Positions 56,465 to 64,000 of a DNA stretch of 64,000 nucleotides are shown here, piece by piece. The DNA is from Arthrobacter sp. 18067 (lineage in GTDB: Bacteria > Actinomycetota > Actinomycetes > Actinomycetales > Micrococcaceae). Within the stretch, counting starts at the first letter, position 1. Each line of letters opens with the position of its first letter. The translations under genes were made by a program, and so were the position numbers. The stretch spans positions 1 through 64,000 of the forward strand of contig NZ_CACSJJ010000003.1 of assembly GCF_902706295.1 (NCBI RefSeq), read 5' to 3'. The notes below the pieces were generated by a model, which saw only the letters and a list, made by a program, of their open reading frames with translations, had not been told where the DNA came from and did no database searches.

Positions 56465-57286
56465 ATGCCAGTATCTTCCAAAGCGACCTTCGACGTGCAC
56501 CCGGGATCGCGAACCACCATGATCCGCGCCGTCAGGGCCGAAACAACCAAGCTGCTGACACTGCGTCTTTGCCTCAACACCATGGCAGGAACGGTGCTGC
56601 TCACGGTGCTTCTTTCCTGGATACTGACCAACCTGATCGACGCTGCCCATAAGGCAGGGAGACCGGAAGAGGCAGCTGGCCTTGAGGGAGGCACCGCCTT
56701 TCTGGTCATCCTTCACTATGGGCAAATAGGGGTAATCCTTCTTGCGGCATGGTCGATGCACCAGGAATCGGACAGCGGGTCCCTTCGGAGCACCTTGATC
56801 AGCCTCCCGCAGCGAACTGTCGTGTTGGCGGCCAAAGCAATCGTGATCGTCGCTGCCGTTTTCATCACGGCTGTTCTGAGTGTGTTTGGGTCGGCTGGGA
56901 TGCGTTGCGTAGTCATCGACTGCACTGCCGAAAGCAGCCAGATAGCAGCGACTCCGCAAGCGGCATCAGGAATCCTTTGGGGCGTGGTCCTTTACTGGAT
57001 ACTCATCGCCCTGTTCACCTACGCCTTGTCGGTGGTACTGCGCAGCGGATTGGCGGCCATGGGCACGGTCTTGGCGATGGCCCTCATTGTCTCCACCTAC
57101 TTGGTGAACATCACCCCCCTCGCCAGGTTTCTGCCGGATCAGGCGGGCGCCCAGCTCTATCAACTGCCACCTCCTACGCCAGGCGACTTGGGACCTGCCA
57201 CGGGCGGATTGGTCGTCGCGGTTTGGGTGGTCGCGGCGCTGATCGCTGCTCATATTCTGTTTCGTCGCCAACCAGTTCGCCGCTAA
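56465..57286 (+). CDS. ABC-2 type permease (first, LanE/G-like)
   Basis: A 273-residue membrane protein with about six helices. A cytoplasmic start (RAVRAETTKLLTLR) is followed by helices near 40-58, 88-108, 125-150, 175-200, 205-225 and 245-265. ETTKLLTLR is typical of LanE/bacitracin-type permeases. ATG 56465 is used; ATG 56519 is possible. Confidence 0.8.
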   Translation: MPVSSKATFDVHPGSRTTMIRAVRAETTKLLTLRLCLNTMAGTVLLTVLLSWILTNLIDAAHKAGRPEEAAGLEGGTAFLVILHYGQIGVILLAAWSMHQESDSGSLRSTLISLPQRTVVLAAKAIVIVAAVFITAVLSVFGSAGMRCVVIDCTAESSQIAATPQAASGILWGVVLYWILIALFTYALSVVLRSGLAAMGTVLAMALIVSTYLVNITPLARFLPDQAGAQLYQLPPPTPGDLGPATGGLVVAVWVVAALIAAHILFRRQPVRR

Positions 57287-57315
57287 GTGACATCGACTAC
57301 CAAGGAGATCAGGCA

Positions 57316-58032
57316 ATGATCGAGATCAAGAATTTGAGCAAGAAATACGGGCAGTCGGACGGAATCATCGACGTCTCGCTGACAGCCGAGCCCGGGAAGG
57401 TCACCGCCTTCCTCGGTCCGAACGGCGCCGGCAAGTCAACAACTTTTCGGCTGCTTCTAGGCCTCGATCGGGCGGACAGGGGTTCCGCTCTCATCGAAGG
57501 AAAACCCTACCGGGACCTCACCGCCCCTCTCTGGACGGTGGGAGCTCAGTTCGATGGCTCTGGAGCCCACAAGGGCCGGACGGGCAAGGCCCATCTCACT
57601 TGGATGGCTCAATCCAACGGCATTCCGCACTCGAGGATCGGTGAAGTTCTGGAGCTCGTCGGACTTTCGGACGCCGCCCGGAAGCGCGTGGGAGCATACT
57701 CCCTGGGTATGGGTCAGAGACTCGGAATTGCCGCGGCACTCCTGGGCGATCCGCGCATTATTGTTCTCGATGAGCCGACCAACGGATTGGATCCCGAAGG
57801 TATCCGCTGGATCCGAGGGCTCCTGAGGACCCTCGCCGCCAACGGCAAGACTGTCCTTATTTCCAGCCATCTCATCAATGAGGTCCAGCACGTCGCTGAC
57901 CACATCGTCGTCATTTCCGGTGGCCGCATTGTTCAGTCCGGAAACGTCAATGAGCTGGTTGCCGGTCACGATGACCTCGAGGCCGCCTATTTCGATTGGA
58001 CCGGCAACGCGGCTAAAGGAAACGCCGCATGA
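57316..58032 (+). CDS. ABC transporter ATP-binding protein (LanF/BcrA-like)
   Basis: A 238-residue ATPase. Walker A is GPNGAGKST at 34-42, the signature is YSLGMGQRLGIAAALL, and Walker B is RIIVLDEPTNGLDPEG. AAGGAG lies upstream. The closest architecture is the immunity ATPase of lantibiotic clusters (LanF) or BcrA, which removes peptide from the membrane. Coupled to the next permease by ATGA. Confidence 0.9.
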   Translation: MIEIKNLSKKYGQSDGIIDVSLTAEPGKVTAFLGPNGAGKSTTFRLLLGLDRADRGSALIEGKPYRDLTAPLWTVGAQFDGSGAHKGRTGKAHLTWMAQSNGIPHSRIGEVLELVGLSDAARKRVGAYSLGMGQRLGIAAALLGDPRIIVLDEPTNGLDPEGIRWIRGLLRTLAANGKTVLISSHLINEVQHVADHIVVISGGRIVQSGNVNELVAGHDDLEAAYFDWTGNAAKGNAA

Positions 58033-58826
58033 GCTCACTCGTGGCCACCGCCAGTAAAGCCAGCCTGTTCCGTGCCGAACTCACGAAACTCATCACTCTA
58101 AGATCCCTGTGGATCACCGGGGCCCTGACGTGGCTCATCGTGGTTCTCGTCGGGTGGTCCCAGGCGAGGCCGGTTGGGGATGCGCTCCGAACCAATGACC
58201 CCGGGCTTGCCCCTGGCGCGAGTCCGGAGACGGTCGGCTTCGACTGGGTTGCCCTGGGGCTGATTGGAATTATTGTTATTGGCGTCATTTCCGCGTCGAG
58301 CGAGTACGTGTCGGGCCAACTGCGGACCAGCCTGGTGGCCGTGCCGAACCGCGAGCGCCTGTACCTGGCGAAGTGCACTGCCTTGACAGTGTTCGTCACG
58401 CTGCTGGGAGTCGTGACCATCCCGCTGTTGAGCCTGCTTTCCCAATCTGGTCTCGACGAACTTTCCGTCATCAACGGGACCGTTCCGGCAAGCCTTATTC
58501 TCCGCTGGGTTGGTGCCATAGCTTTCTGGGATGCCATAGCCCTCATAGGGTTCGCACTGGGTATCTTGCTCAAGCAGACGCTGATACCTCTGTTTGCGCT
58601 CATTGTGGTGTCACAACTGTCGTTGATGTTGCTCCTGCTGACTCCGGTTTTTGCCTATCTACCCACCGTGGCCGGGGTCCTGCTGTTCGACCCAGGCTTG
58701 GTTACGGGGTCCTACCCGGACGCGGACCTGGGTACTCTCTCCGCTGCGATAGTAACTTTCACCTGGACAGCTGGCCTTGTCGCCTTTGCGGGATTCAGGT
58801 TCAGCACCCGGGACGCCCGGGGCTAG
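58029..58826 (+). CDS. ABC-2 type permease (second, LanE/G-like)
   Basis: A 265-residue membrane protein with about six helices; it opens with RAELTKLITLRSLWITGALTWLIVVLVGW, very like the first permease. The pair plus one ATPase makes a LanFEG-type set. It ends the putative lasso regulon, followed by a weak hairpin (58841-58871). Confidence 0.8.
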   Translation: MSSLVATASKASLFRAELTKLITLRSLWITGALTWLIVVLVGWSQARPVGDALRTNDPGLAPGASPETVGFDWVALGLIGIIVIGVISASSEYVSGQLRTSLVAVPNRERLYLAKCTALTVFVTLLGVVTIPLLSLLSQSGLDELSVINGTVPASLILRWVGAIAFWDAIALIGFALGILLKQTLIPLFALIVVSQLSLMLLLLTPVFAYLPTVAGVLLFDPGLVTGSYPDADLGTLSAAIVTFTWTAGLVAFAGFRFSTRDARG

Positions 58827-59213
58827 CTGAACCACGACGCCGGTCCTCACCTCAGATCCAGTCGAGGACCGCCGTCGGGCTTCCTCAGCGACGTGCCTCT
58901 GCGTCGGCCGCCATGAGGCCTTGCCGAATCTTGTCCTGACCCCCCTCGTCCCAGCCGCCCGAACCAGCGAGGGGGACTTCGGTGATGTACTTTCACTCTT
59001 CCTTCGGAATCCGGGCAGCAACGAGACCGGGCGTGGACGCAGCAGCGGAGTACAGGTTAGGGCCGGATGGTGGGAGAAGCCACTCCATGACCTGCAGGTC
59101 ACCTCCCCGCCCACCGGCGACGAGCATGGAGGAAATGCTCAACGTGTCCATGGTTGGGTCGCTGACCGAGGGAGTTCAGGCTGGGGTTTTCATCACGTCA
59201 GCCTGAGTCACGG
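58827..59213. other. Gap of about 390 nt without a supported gene
   Basis: Apart from the weak hairpin, I see only short frames without ribosome sites or recognisable products (for example 58982-59206 plus, and 58659-59114 minus which overlaps the permease). It may hold decayed sequence between the lasso region and the MNT/HEPN pair. Confidence 0.5.
58841..58871 (+). terminator. Weak hairpin after the ABC operon
   Basis: CGGTCCTC (58841) pairs with GAGGACCG (58864) over 8 bp with a 15-nt loop and no T run. Possible terminator. Confidence 0.35.
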
Positions 59214-59588
59214 CTACATGTATTTGGCTTCAGCAGCCGACACTAACTTCGAAGCCCACTCGATGCACTTAGTCGACTTGGCCCGCGTAAGGCTCGAAAC
59301 GTTGTATCCAGCCTTCGTCTTCTCTCCAAGGAGGCGTGCCAGGATGGCATTGTCACCCCCAGCCTCCTTCAAGGTCTTCACGGCGTCCGCGTGGTTTTCA
59401 GACTTTGAGTGCCGGCCCAGCTCAAGCATGCAGAACGCATCGGAAGCAGCAATTCCTGCATGGACGGCCAAGGTTGCAATGACATCCGCATAAGGCTCTT
59501 CGGCGTTGAGCGTGTTGATCGTTTCTGCCGCTTCGAGGAAGACTCTGGCATCTTCAAGCCTGGCATGCGCATCCGTGCGCGCTGTCAC
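59214..59588 (-). CDS. HEPN-domain protein (toxin-like partner)
   Basis: A 124-residue all-helical protein with an RX4-6H motif, Arg59-x6-His66 (GRHSKSENH), in the segment typical of HEPN RNases. It starts on the last base of the nucleotidyltransferase gene, the usual MNT-HEPN arrangement. By analogy it is an RNase toxin neutralised by its partner; not proven. Confidence 0.7.
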   Translation of the reverse strand: MTARTDAHARLEDARVFLEAAETINTLNAEEPYADVIATLAVHAGIAASDAFCMLELGRHSKSENHADAVKTLKEAGGDNAILARLLGEKTKAGYNVSSLTRAKSTKCIEWASKLVSAAEAKYM

Positions 59589-60199
59589 TAGGCTGCTTCC
59601 AAACTACGAAGATGGCGCGAAAGCCAGCTACGGTCCCCGGCGACGTGATTCCCTTCGCTCGTGATGGAATCAAAAATTGGGGCGCTCCGAACTTCGGAAG
59701 CTTCGTAGATCATCGGCCGAACGTCGTTACCCGTGAGACTGTAAGCGTCAACGGCCAAGTCGCCGATTAATTCGTAGAGCTCGTCGCTGGCTCCGTCAGG
59801 GATGACGAATAGCAAGTCGATATCCGAGTCGCTGCGCATCTCCCGCCGGGCGGCTGAACCGAAGAGTGTTACCTGCAGGGGCTGCTCGGGCCAGTCGGAT
59901 ATTGCACGTAACAGGAATTCTATGAATCGTTCAGTCCCTCGAGACGCTTCGGCGACAACTGCGGCAAGCATATGGCGCGGGTTCAGAGCGTACTCGGTCC
60001 GGTTGCCCACCCGCAGTGCTATAACAATCCCGTTCGCCTCCAGACGCTCCAAGCAACGCCGGGCACCTGAAACCGAGGCCTGAATCCCCCGCTCACGGAT
60101 CAATTGGCCAGGCGTGGTCCGCTGACCATCTACCAACGCCATGAGGACATCGGCCTCGAGAGTCGGGCAGATCGCTCTCAAGGGGTTGTGAAGTTGCAT
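59588..60199 (-). CDS. MNT-type nucleotidyltransferase with N-terminal winged helix (antitoxin-like)
   Basis: A 203-residue protein. Residues 15-75 are a winged helix (VDGQRTTPGQLIRERGIQASVSGARRCLERLEANGIV). The minimal nucleotidyltransferase domain follows, with FGSAARREMRSDSDIDLLFV at 113-132 (catalytic Asp126 and Asp128). Such enzymes modify HEPN toxins with AMP. The HTH suggests autorepression at the site 60212-60235. GGGAGG precedes the ATG. Confidence 0.75.
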   Translation of the reverse strand: MQLHNPLRAICPTLEADVLMALVDGQRTTPGQLIRERGIQASVSGARRCLERLEANGIVIALRVGNRTEYALNPRHMLAAVVAEASRGTERFIEFLLRAISDWPEQPLQVTLFGSAARREMRSDSDIDLLFVIPDGASDELYELIGDLAVDAYSLTGNDVRPMIYEASEVRSAPIFDSITSEGNHVAGDRSWLSRHLRSLEAA

Positions 60200-60211
60200 G
60201 GAAGACCTCCC

Positions 60212-60235
60212 AATCGCTTCTTATTGTACGCGATT
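60212..60235 (-). promoter_or_regulatory. Promoter and operator candidate of the MNT/HEPN pair
   Basis: AATCGC (60212-60217) and GCGATT (60230-60235) flank a minus-strand TACAAT -10 (60228-60223), about 24 nt before the start codon. A regulator binding the 6-bp arms would cover the -10. Confidence 0.45.
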
Positions 60236-60282
60236 TGGAATCCTTGGGATGGGCGGCGATGACTCCGCCGCCTGGGCCCTCG

Positions 60283-61713
60283 CTAGCTCCCGAACTTGGT
60301 GTCGAAACGGCTCATAAACGCGGCCATCGCATCACGGGCAACCGGCTCAAGCGACCGATACGTCTTGGTCCCATTCGCCTCGGTCCAACCAGTGCTGATG
60401 CCGCTGCTCGCAAGCCACGTGATCTGCTTGTAGAAGGGGTTATTCGTGGCAACATCCGCAAACGGCGACTTCGCAGGTGCGGTGAAAGCGGGCGAACCGG
60501 CAAGCCGATACATAAACGCGGCCATGGCATCACGGGCTACCGGCTCAAGCGGCCGGTACGTCTTGGTCCCATTGGCCTCGGTCCACCCGGTACTGATGCC
60601 CTTGCTCGCGAGCCAGGTGATCTGCTTGTAGAACGGGTTATCCGTGGCAACATCGGCAAACGGCGACTTTGCGGGAGGGGTGAAGGCGGGCGAACCGGCC
60701 AAACGGTACATGAACGCGGCCATGGCATCACGAGCAACAGGGGCCAAGGGCCGGTAAGTCCTGGCCCCGTTGGCCTCGGTCCATCCAGTGGAAATGCCAC
60801 GGGACCCGAGCCAGTTGACTTCGGCAGTGAATTGGCCGCCGGAGATATCAGAGAAGATGGGCCCCGGATTCTTGGCGAAGGCGGTCAACTCGGTGAGCGA
60901 GCCCCTGAAGACATTCTGGTCCCCCGGGAACACGCCCGACTCGGCGTGCTGCCACAAGGTGTAGTTTTTCCAACCGGCCGGCAGCGCTCCGGGCGTCGAT
61001 GCCCACCTCGCGATGTGCAGTGAATGGTTCCCGAAGCCATCGGCCTTACCTGTGCACGCGTTCCACCAGTCGGTGGTGGTGTAGATGGCAGGCAGGCGTC
61101 CGGTTCGGGACAGGATGGTGGTGGCGAAGTCGGAAATCCACGAAATCATCTGCCCCGGGGTCATTCCATAGCAGGCGCCGTCGCCCTAGGGGCTGTATTC
61201 CAGGTCCAGCAGGGCAGGCAGTGTTTTCCCATCCGGTGTCCACGCTGCGCCACTCTGGAGGAAGTAGTTGGCTTGGGCTGCACCGGACGACGCATTGGGG
61301 AGGGCGAAATGATAGGCGCCGTGCAGCATGCCGGCAGAAGCGGCCCCCGAGTATTGCGCCTGGAAATAGGGATTGCGGTAGGCGGTCCCCTCGCTGGCCT
61401 TCACGTACGCAAATTTGGCGCCGCTAGCCGCTGCCTTGGTCCAATCCACCACGCCCTGATGGCTGCTGACGTCCATGCCGCGAACGCCGGCCGGCACTGC
61501 TAGAGCGGACTCTGTGGACTGAATGGAGAACACCTTCTGGTCTGCGCTTTCATGATCACGAAGTGTCGATCCCATGGCGTGGTCGTTCTGCGCTGCGGGC
61601 GGTTCGTCGGACGCGGTGGCCGACACTGCCCCCGACGCGGTGAGAACGATGGTAGCAAGCAGTACAGCTGTGGCCTGAAGTCGCCCTGAGCAGCTGGACA
61701 TGGAGAATTTCAT
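60283..61713 (-). pseudogene. GH25 lysozyme with three SLH-like repeats, interrupted by an amber codon
   Basis: One reading frame split by a single TAG at 61188-61186. Before it are a signal peptide (residues about 1-35, ending in SATASD) and the GH25 start, MDVSSHQGVVDW, with the catalytic DLE in LLDLEYSP. After it the same frame continues GDGACYGMTPGQM, as in intact GH25 enzymes where Tyr follows Pro, then three SLH-like repeats. The start at 61713 has GAAGGAAT upstream. A one-base Tyr-to-stop change explains it; readthrough or a sequencing error cannot be excluded. Confidence 0.8.
60309..60842 (-). repeat. 198-nt tandem repeats encoding SLH-like domains
   Basis: The segment coding ISTGWTEANG recurs at 198-nt intervals (around 60370, 60568 and 60766), with long near-identical stretches around PVARDAMAAFMYRLAGSPAF. 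Each 66-residue unit resembles an S-layer homology domain that binds cell-wall polymers. Confidence 0.8.
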
Positions 61714-61774
61714 TCGACGATTCCTTCGGAAATGCGGGAGGAACCGGCGCCCCCACGTCATTCAGCACAGCCTA

Positions 61775-61987
61775 CTATTCCCCTTGAGCCTCCCAGCGCA
61801 GCAGGTCGCCGGGTTGGCACTCAAGCACCTCGCACAGCGCTTCCAAGGTAGTAAATCTCACCGCCTTCGCCCGCCCATTCTTAAGCACAGCCAAGTTGGC
61901 CGGAGTGATCCCCACGCGTTCGGCAAGCACACCCACGGGCATCTTGCGCTTGGCCAACATGACGTCGATGTCCACGATGATTGGCAT
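61775..61987 (-). CDS. Small XRE/Cro-type HTH regulator
   Basis: A 70-residue DNA-binding protein. The HTH is VGVLAERVGITPANLAVLKNGRAKAVRFTTLEALCEVLECQPGDLLRW, typical of YozG-like regulators. Its start overlaps the DUF2975 stop by one base (TGATG), the normal pairing for these families. Probably autoregulatory. Confidence 0.88.
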   Translation of the reverse strand: MPIIVDIDVMLAKRKMPVGVLAERVGITPANLAVLKNGRAKAVRFTTLEALCEVLECQPGDLLRWEAQGE

Positions 61988-62478
61988 CAGATCACCTCGT
62001 CGAGCTCGGCCCTGAGACCCGCAGCCTCAACATCGCGCGCTACAGCCTGGGCGAGCAGCGTTCGCAGAACCAGCACAAGCAGCGCCACGCCTCCGATCAT
62101 CAACGCCGCTCCGCAAACCAGCAGGACAACACCCGGAGCAATGTCACCCGGAGCCAGCAGCGCCGCAATCGCGAACATCAGCATTGCAGCCGCAGATACG
62201 GCGCCGAAGATGATGTCCACAAACCGGAACGCCCCATGCGAGAACACAGTCCCGCGCCGCACCATCGTCAGCAAGCGCCAGACGCAGACTGCAACCACCT
62301 GTACGCACAGGATCCCCAGAACGATGATCACCAGCAGCGCAATCCGCGGGCCGTCGGGCGCGCCGGCCTCAACAAGATCAGTAGAAAGCAGCGGCACCAT
62401 CCACACCTGGACGAATAGTGACCCGGCCAGCACCATCGAGATCACAACCCGCAATGCGAGGATCGTCAGTTTACCCAT
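61987..62478 (-). CDS. DUF2975 family membrane protein
   Basis: A 163-residue protein with four helices near 3-22, 45-68, 90-112 and 118-140. ATG 62478 has AAGGAG upstream; an earlier ATG at 62502 is less likely. It is coupled to the XRE gene. Function unknown. The upstream region has overlapping ATCGAT-type palindromes (about 62511-62540) that could be the regulator's site. Confidence 0.8.
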   Translation of the reverse strand: MGKLTILALRVVISMVLAGSLFVQVWMVPLLSTDLVEAGAPDGPRIALLVIIVLGILCVQVVAVCVWRLLTMVRRGTVFSHGAFRFVDIIFGAVSAAAMLMFAIAALLAPGDIAPGVVLLVCGAALMIGGVALLVLVLRTLLAQAVARDVEAAGLRAELDEVI

Positions 62479-62671
62479 CGGAACTCCTTTATCGAACAAC
62501 AACCTGATTCTATCGATATTCGATCGTTAAGCAATCGATCCAACGCAGGAGAGAAAATAGTCAGCTTGCTTACTAAAGCGCTCTTACCTAGGCTTGGACA
62601 GGTCAGACAAACAACTCTCACAGCGGCGGTTCACGCCCACAAGGCACCCCGCTGCCCAACGAGGAGGAACA

Positions 62672-63238
62672 ATGTCAGAACACAACATCGCAGGCAAGAA
62701 GGTCGCATTTCTGCTGACGGACGGCGTGGAGCAAGTTGAGCTGACCAGCCCCTGGCACGCCGTCAAGGAAGCTGGCGGTGAGCCAACACTCGTGGCTCCG
62801 TCCAAGGGCAAAGTCCAGGGGTTCAACGGCGTGGAAAAGGGTGACACCTTCGACGTCGACCTCGCGGTCGCCGACGCCAGCGCGTCCGATTTCGACGCAC
62901 TGGTTCTCCCTGGCGGCGTCGTGAACGCGGACAACCTCCGCGTGGACAAGGACGCGCAGGACTTCACGCGCGCCTTCTTCGAACAACACAAACCCGTGGC
63001 CTCAATCTGCCACGGACCGTGGATCTTCATCGATTCCGGCGTGATCAAGGGCCGCAACGTCACCTCGTATCACACGCTCCAATCGGACCTGAAGAACGCA
63101 GGAGCCAACTGGACCGACGAGGAAGTAGTGTGCGACCAGGGGCTGGTCACCAGCCGAAACCCGGACGACCTGCCCGCCTTCAACAGCAAGCTCGTGGAGG
63201 AAATCTCCGAGGGCCAGCACGCAGGCCAGACCGCTTAG
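62672..63238 (+). CDS. DJ-1/PfpI family protein (type 1 glutamine amidotransferase-like)
   Basis: A 188-residue protein. The nucleophile elbow is ASICHGPWIFID (Cys near residue 111), the acidic partner is the Glu in LLTDGVEQVELTSP, and LVLPGGVVNADNLR is present. Relatives are deglycases, chaperones or intracellular proteases. GAGGAGGAAC precedes the ATG. Confidence 0.9.
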   Translation: MSEHNIAGKKVAFLLTDGVEQVELTSPWHAVKEAGGEPTLVAPSKGKVQGFNGVEKGDTFDVDLAVADASASDFDALVLPGGVVNADNLRVDKDAQDFTRAFFEQHKPVASICHGPWIFIDSGVIKGRNVTSYHTLQSDLKNAGANWTDEEVVCDQGLVTSRNPDDLPAFNSKLVEEISEGQHAGQTA

Positions 63239-63265
63239 CGGCCACCGCAGCGTCGCGCGAAAAGT

Positions 63266-63311
63266 CGAGTGCCGCCGTCGTACTTCACATGAAGCACGAC
63301 GGCGGCACTCG
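63266..63311 (+). terminator. Long hairpin terminator after the DJ-1/PfpI gene
   Basis: Sixteen-base arms (from CGAGTGCCGCCGTCGT) pair perfectly with 63296-63311, with an inner CTTCA/TGAAG stem. It shares GCCGCCGTCGTACTT with the ppa terminator. Confidence 0.75.
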
Positions 63312-63391
63312 CCTCAGTCACATCGTCGCAATGTTGCGTAGGTCACATCAGGCACATACGCTGGGGGACGCTGCAGCGTGGCAGCAACCTG

Positions 63392-63712
63392 ATGAAAGGC
63401 AACACATTGCCCAGCGACAAGCTCTCCGTAGTTGTTCGCGTCGACGTAGACGGCGAACAGATCCAGATCGCAGCGACCGGTCGCGTGACCGCAACGAGCC
63501 TTCAAGGCCTCTACCCGGTGGTCCAGAGAACCAAGGGCTTGGGCGGCGGCCTGGACGTCCAGATGGATCTGACGGAAGCGACAGTTGATGCGGATGCACT
63601 TCAAGAACTCCAAGTGTTCGCCGAGCTTTACGAAGTACCCGTCCGCCTCGGCACCAATAACGTGACCGCACTGCCGTCCCGCGATCTCCAAACAACCAGT
63701 CGCGCCGCCTAA
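63392..63712 (+). CDS. Small hypothetical protein with STAS-like look
   Basis: A 106-residue soluble protein alternating strands and helices (LSVVVRVDVDGEQIQIAATGRVTATSLQGLYPVVQR, then LDVQMDLTEATVDADALQELQVFAE), which resembles anti-sigma-antagonist (STAS) folds. No conserved phosphoserine motif was seen. The start has weak support. It is 11 nt upstream of the next gene. Confidence 0.5.
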   Translation: MKGNTLPSDKLSVVVRVDVDGEQIQIAATGRVTATSLQGLYPVVQRTKGLGGGLDVQMDLTEATVDADALQELQVFAELYEVPVRLGTNNVTALPSRDLQTTSRAA

Positions 63713-63723
63713 CAGGAGAACCC

Positions 63724-64000
63724 ATGCGCAAAGTCACCGCCGGCCTGTTCCACTCCGTTGATGGCGTGGTCCAAGACCCGTTCAAGTTCCAGTTCGACAG
63801 CTTCGACGACGACCTCGGTAAGGGACTCACCAAGATGATCACCACCGTAGACACCGTGGTTTTGGGTCGTGTCAGCTATCAGGAGTGGGCCGGGTATTGG
63901 CCGAATGCTTCACAGGATGATGACTTTGCGGCCTTCATCAATCCCGTGGAGAAGTTCGTCGCATCCCGCACTTTGACCGAGCCGCTTGAATGGGAGAACT
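63724..64000 (+). CDS. Dihydrofolate reductase/RibD C-terminal family protein (5' part)
   Basis: The first 92 codons of a gene that runs off the window. RKVTAGLFHSVDGVVQDPFKFQF and VVLGRVSYQEWAGYWP are characteristic of the RibD_C/dihydrofolate-reductase-like family, which uses NADPH. CAGGAGAA precedes the ATG. The physiological substrate is unknown. Confidence 0.85.
   Translation, partial: MRKVTAGLFHSVDGVVQDPFKFQFDSFDDDLGKGLTKMITTVDTVVLGRVSYQEWAGYWPNASQDDDFAAFINPVEKFVASRTLTEPLEWEN

Noticed and set aside
58982..59206. 74-codon frame after the ABC genes considered as a second peptide precursor
   Set aside because: No lasso leader motif, no Cys, no ribosome site; it reads as intergenic sequence.

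Overview
The window looks like chromosomal DNA from a high-GC actinomycete of the Micrococcaceae, most probably Arthrobacter or Paenarthrobacter. The basis is the GC-rich codon use, frequent GTG/TTG starts, and the conserved gene order tilS-hpt-ftsH-folE-folP-folB-folK-DUF3180-PH-PH-DUF2520-panC. The genus is inferred from gene content; no rRNA or tRNA gene was seen.

Region 1 (0-16.4 kb, minus strand): a DHA2 drug exporter, then a housekeeping block for envelope, folate and pantothenate functions. It holds dacB, a zinc metalloprotease, tilS, hpt, a C39-like lipoprotein, ftsH, folE/P/B/K, a membrane protein, two PH-domain membrane proteins, a DUF2520 oxidoreductase and panC. Region 2 (16.6-24.8 kb): ppa, then a WXG100-like protein with a translationally coupled partner, an RDD and a PH-like membrane protein, a SatD-like protein, a trio of small envelope-stress type proteins (DUF3618, holin-like, Ala/Gly-rich) and a FUSC exporter. 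Region 3 (24.8-36 kb): a SigB/F-type sigma factor divergent from a GAF-ANTAR regulator, an AraC regulator, a HAD phosphatase, helR with a rifamycin-associated element upstream, a methyltransferase, serS, a diacylglycerol kinase, pheA and a rhodanese. Region 4 (36-49 kb): pepE, an amidase, a POT peptide transporter, an SDR, pgm, a 2H phosphoesterase, a TetR/MFS divergent pair, a RutE-type reductase and a uracil/xanthine permease.

Region 5 (about 49-60 kb) is accessory. A SIS-domain fragment and a serine recombinase sit at its left edge. Next comes a complete lasso peptide cluster: a 45-codon precursor, the cyclase, the RRE protein, the leader protease and an ABC exporter. It is followed by a two-component system and a three-gene ABC transporter of the LanFEG kind. 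An MNT/HEPN nucleotidyltransferase pair closes the region. The precursor has the leader motif YxxPx(V)xxxGxFxxxTxG and a 22-residue core predicted to form a Gly1-Asp9 ring; its central RDIFGG stretch resembles propeptin. This is the most interesting system in the window.

Region 6 (60.3-64 kb): a GH25 lysozyme with SLH-like repeats broken by one in-frame amber codon, a DUF2975/XRE pair, a DJ-1/PfpI protein, a small unknown protein and the start of a RibD-C/dihydrofolate-reductase-like gene that runs off the window. Short GTGAGAGAGCG motifs at exact 32-nt spacing occur at three intergenic loci (0.23, 44.1 and 44.4 kb) and appear to be an unannotated repeat family.
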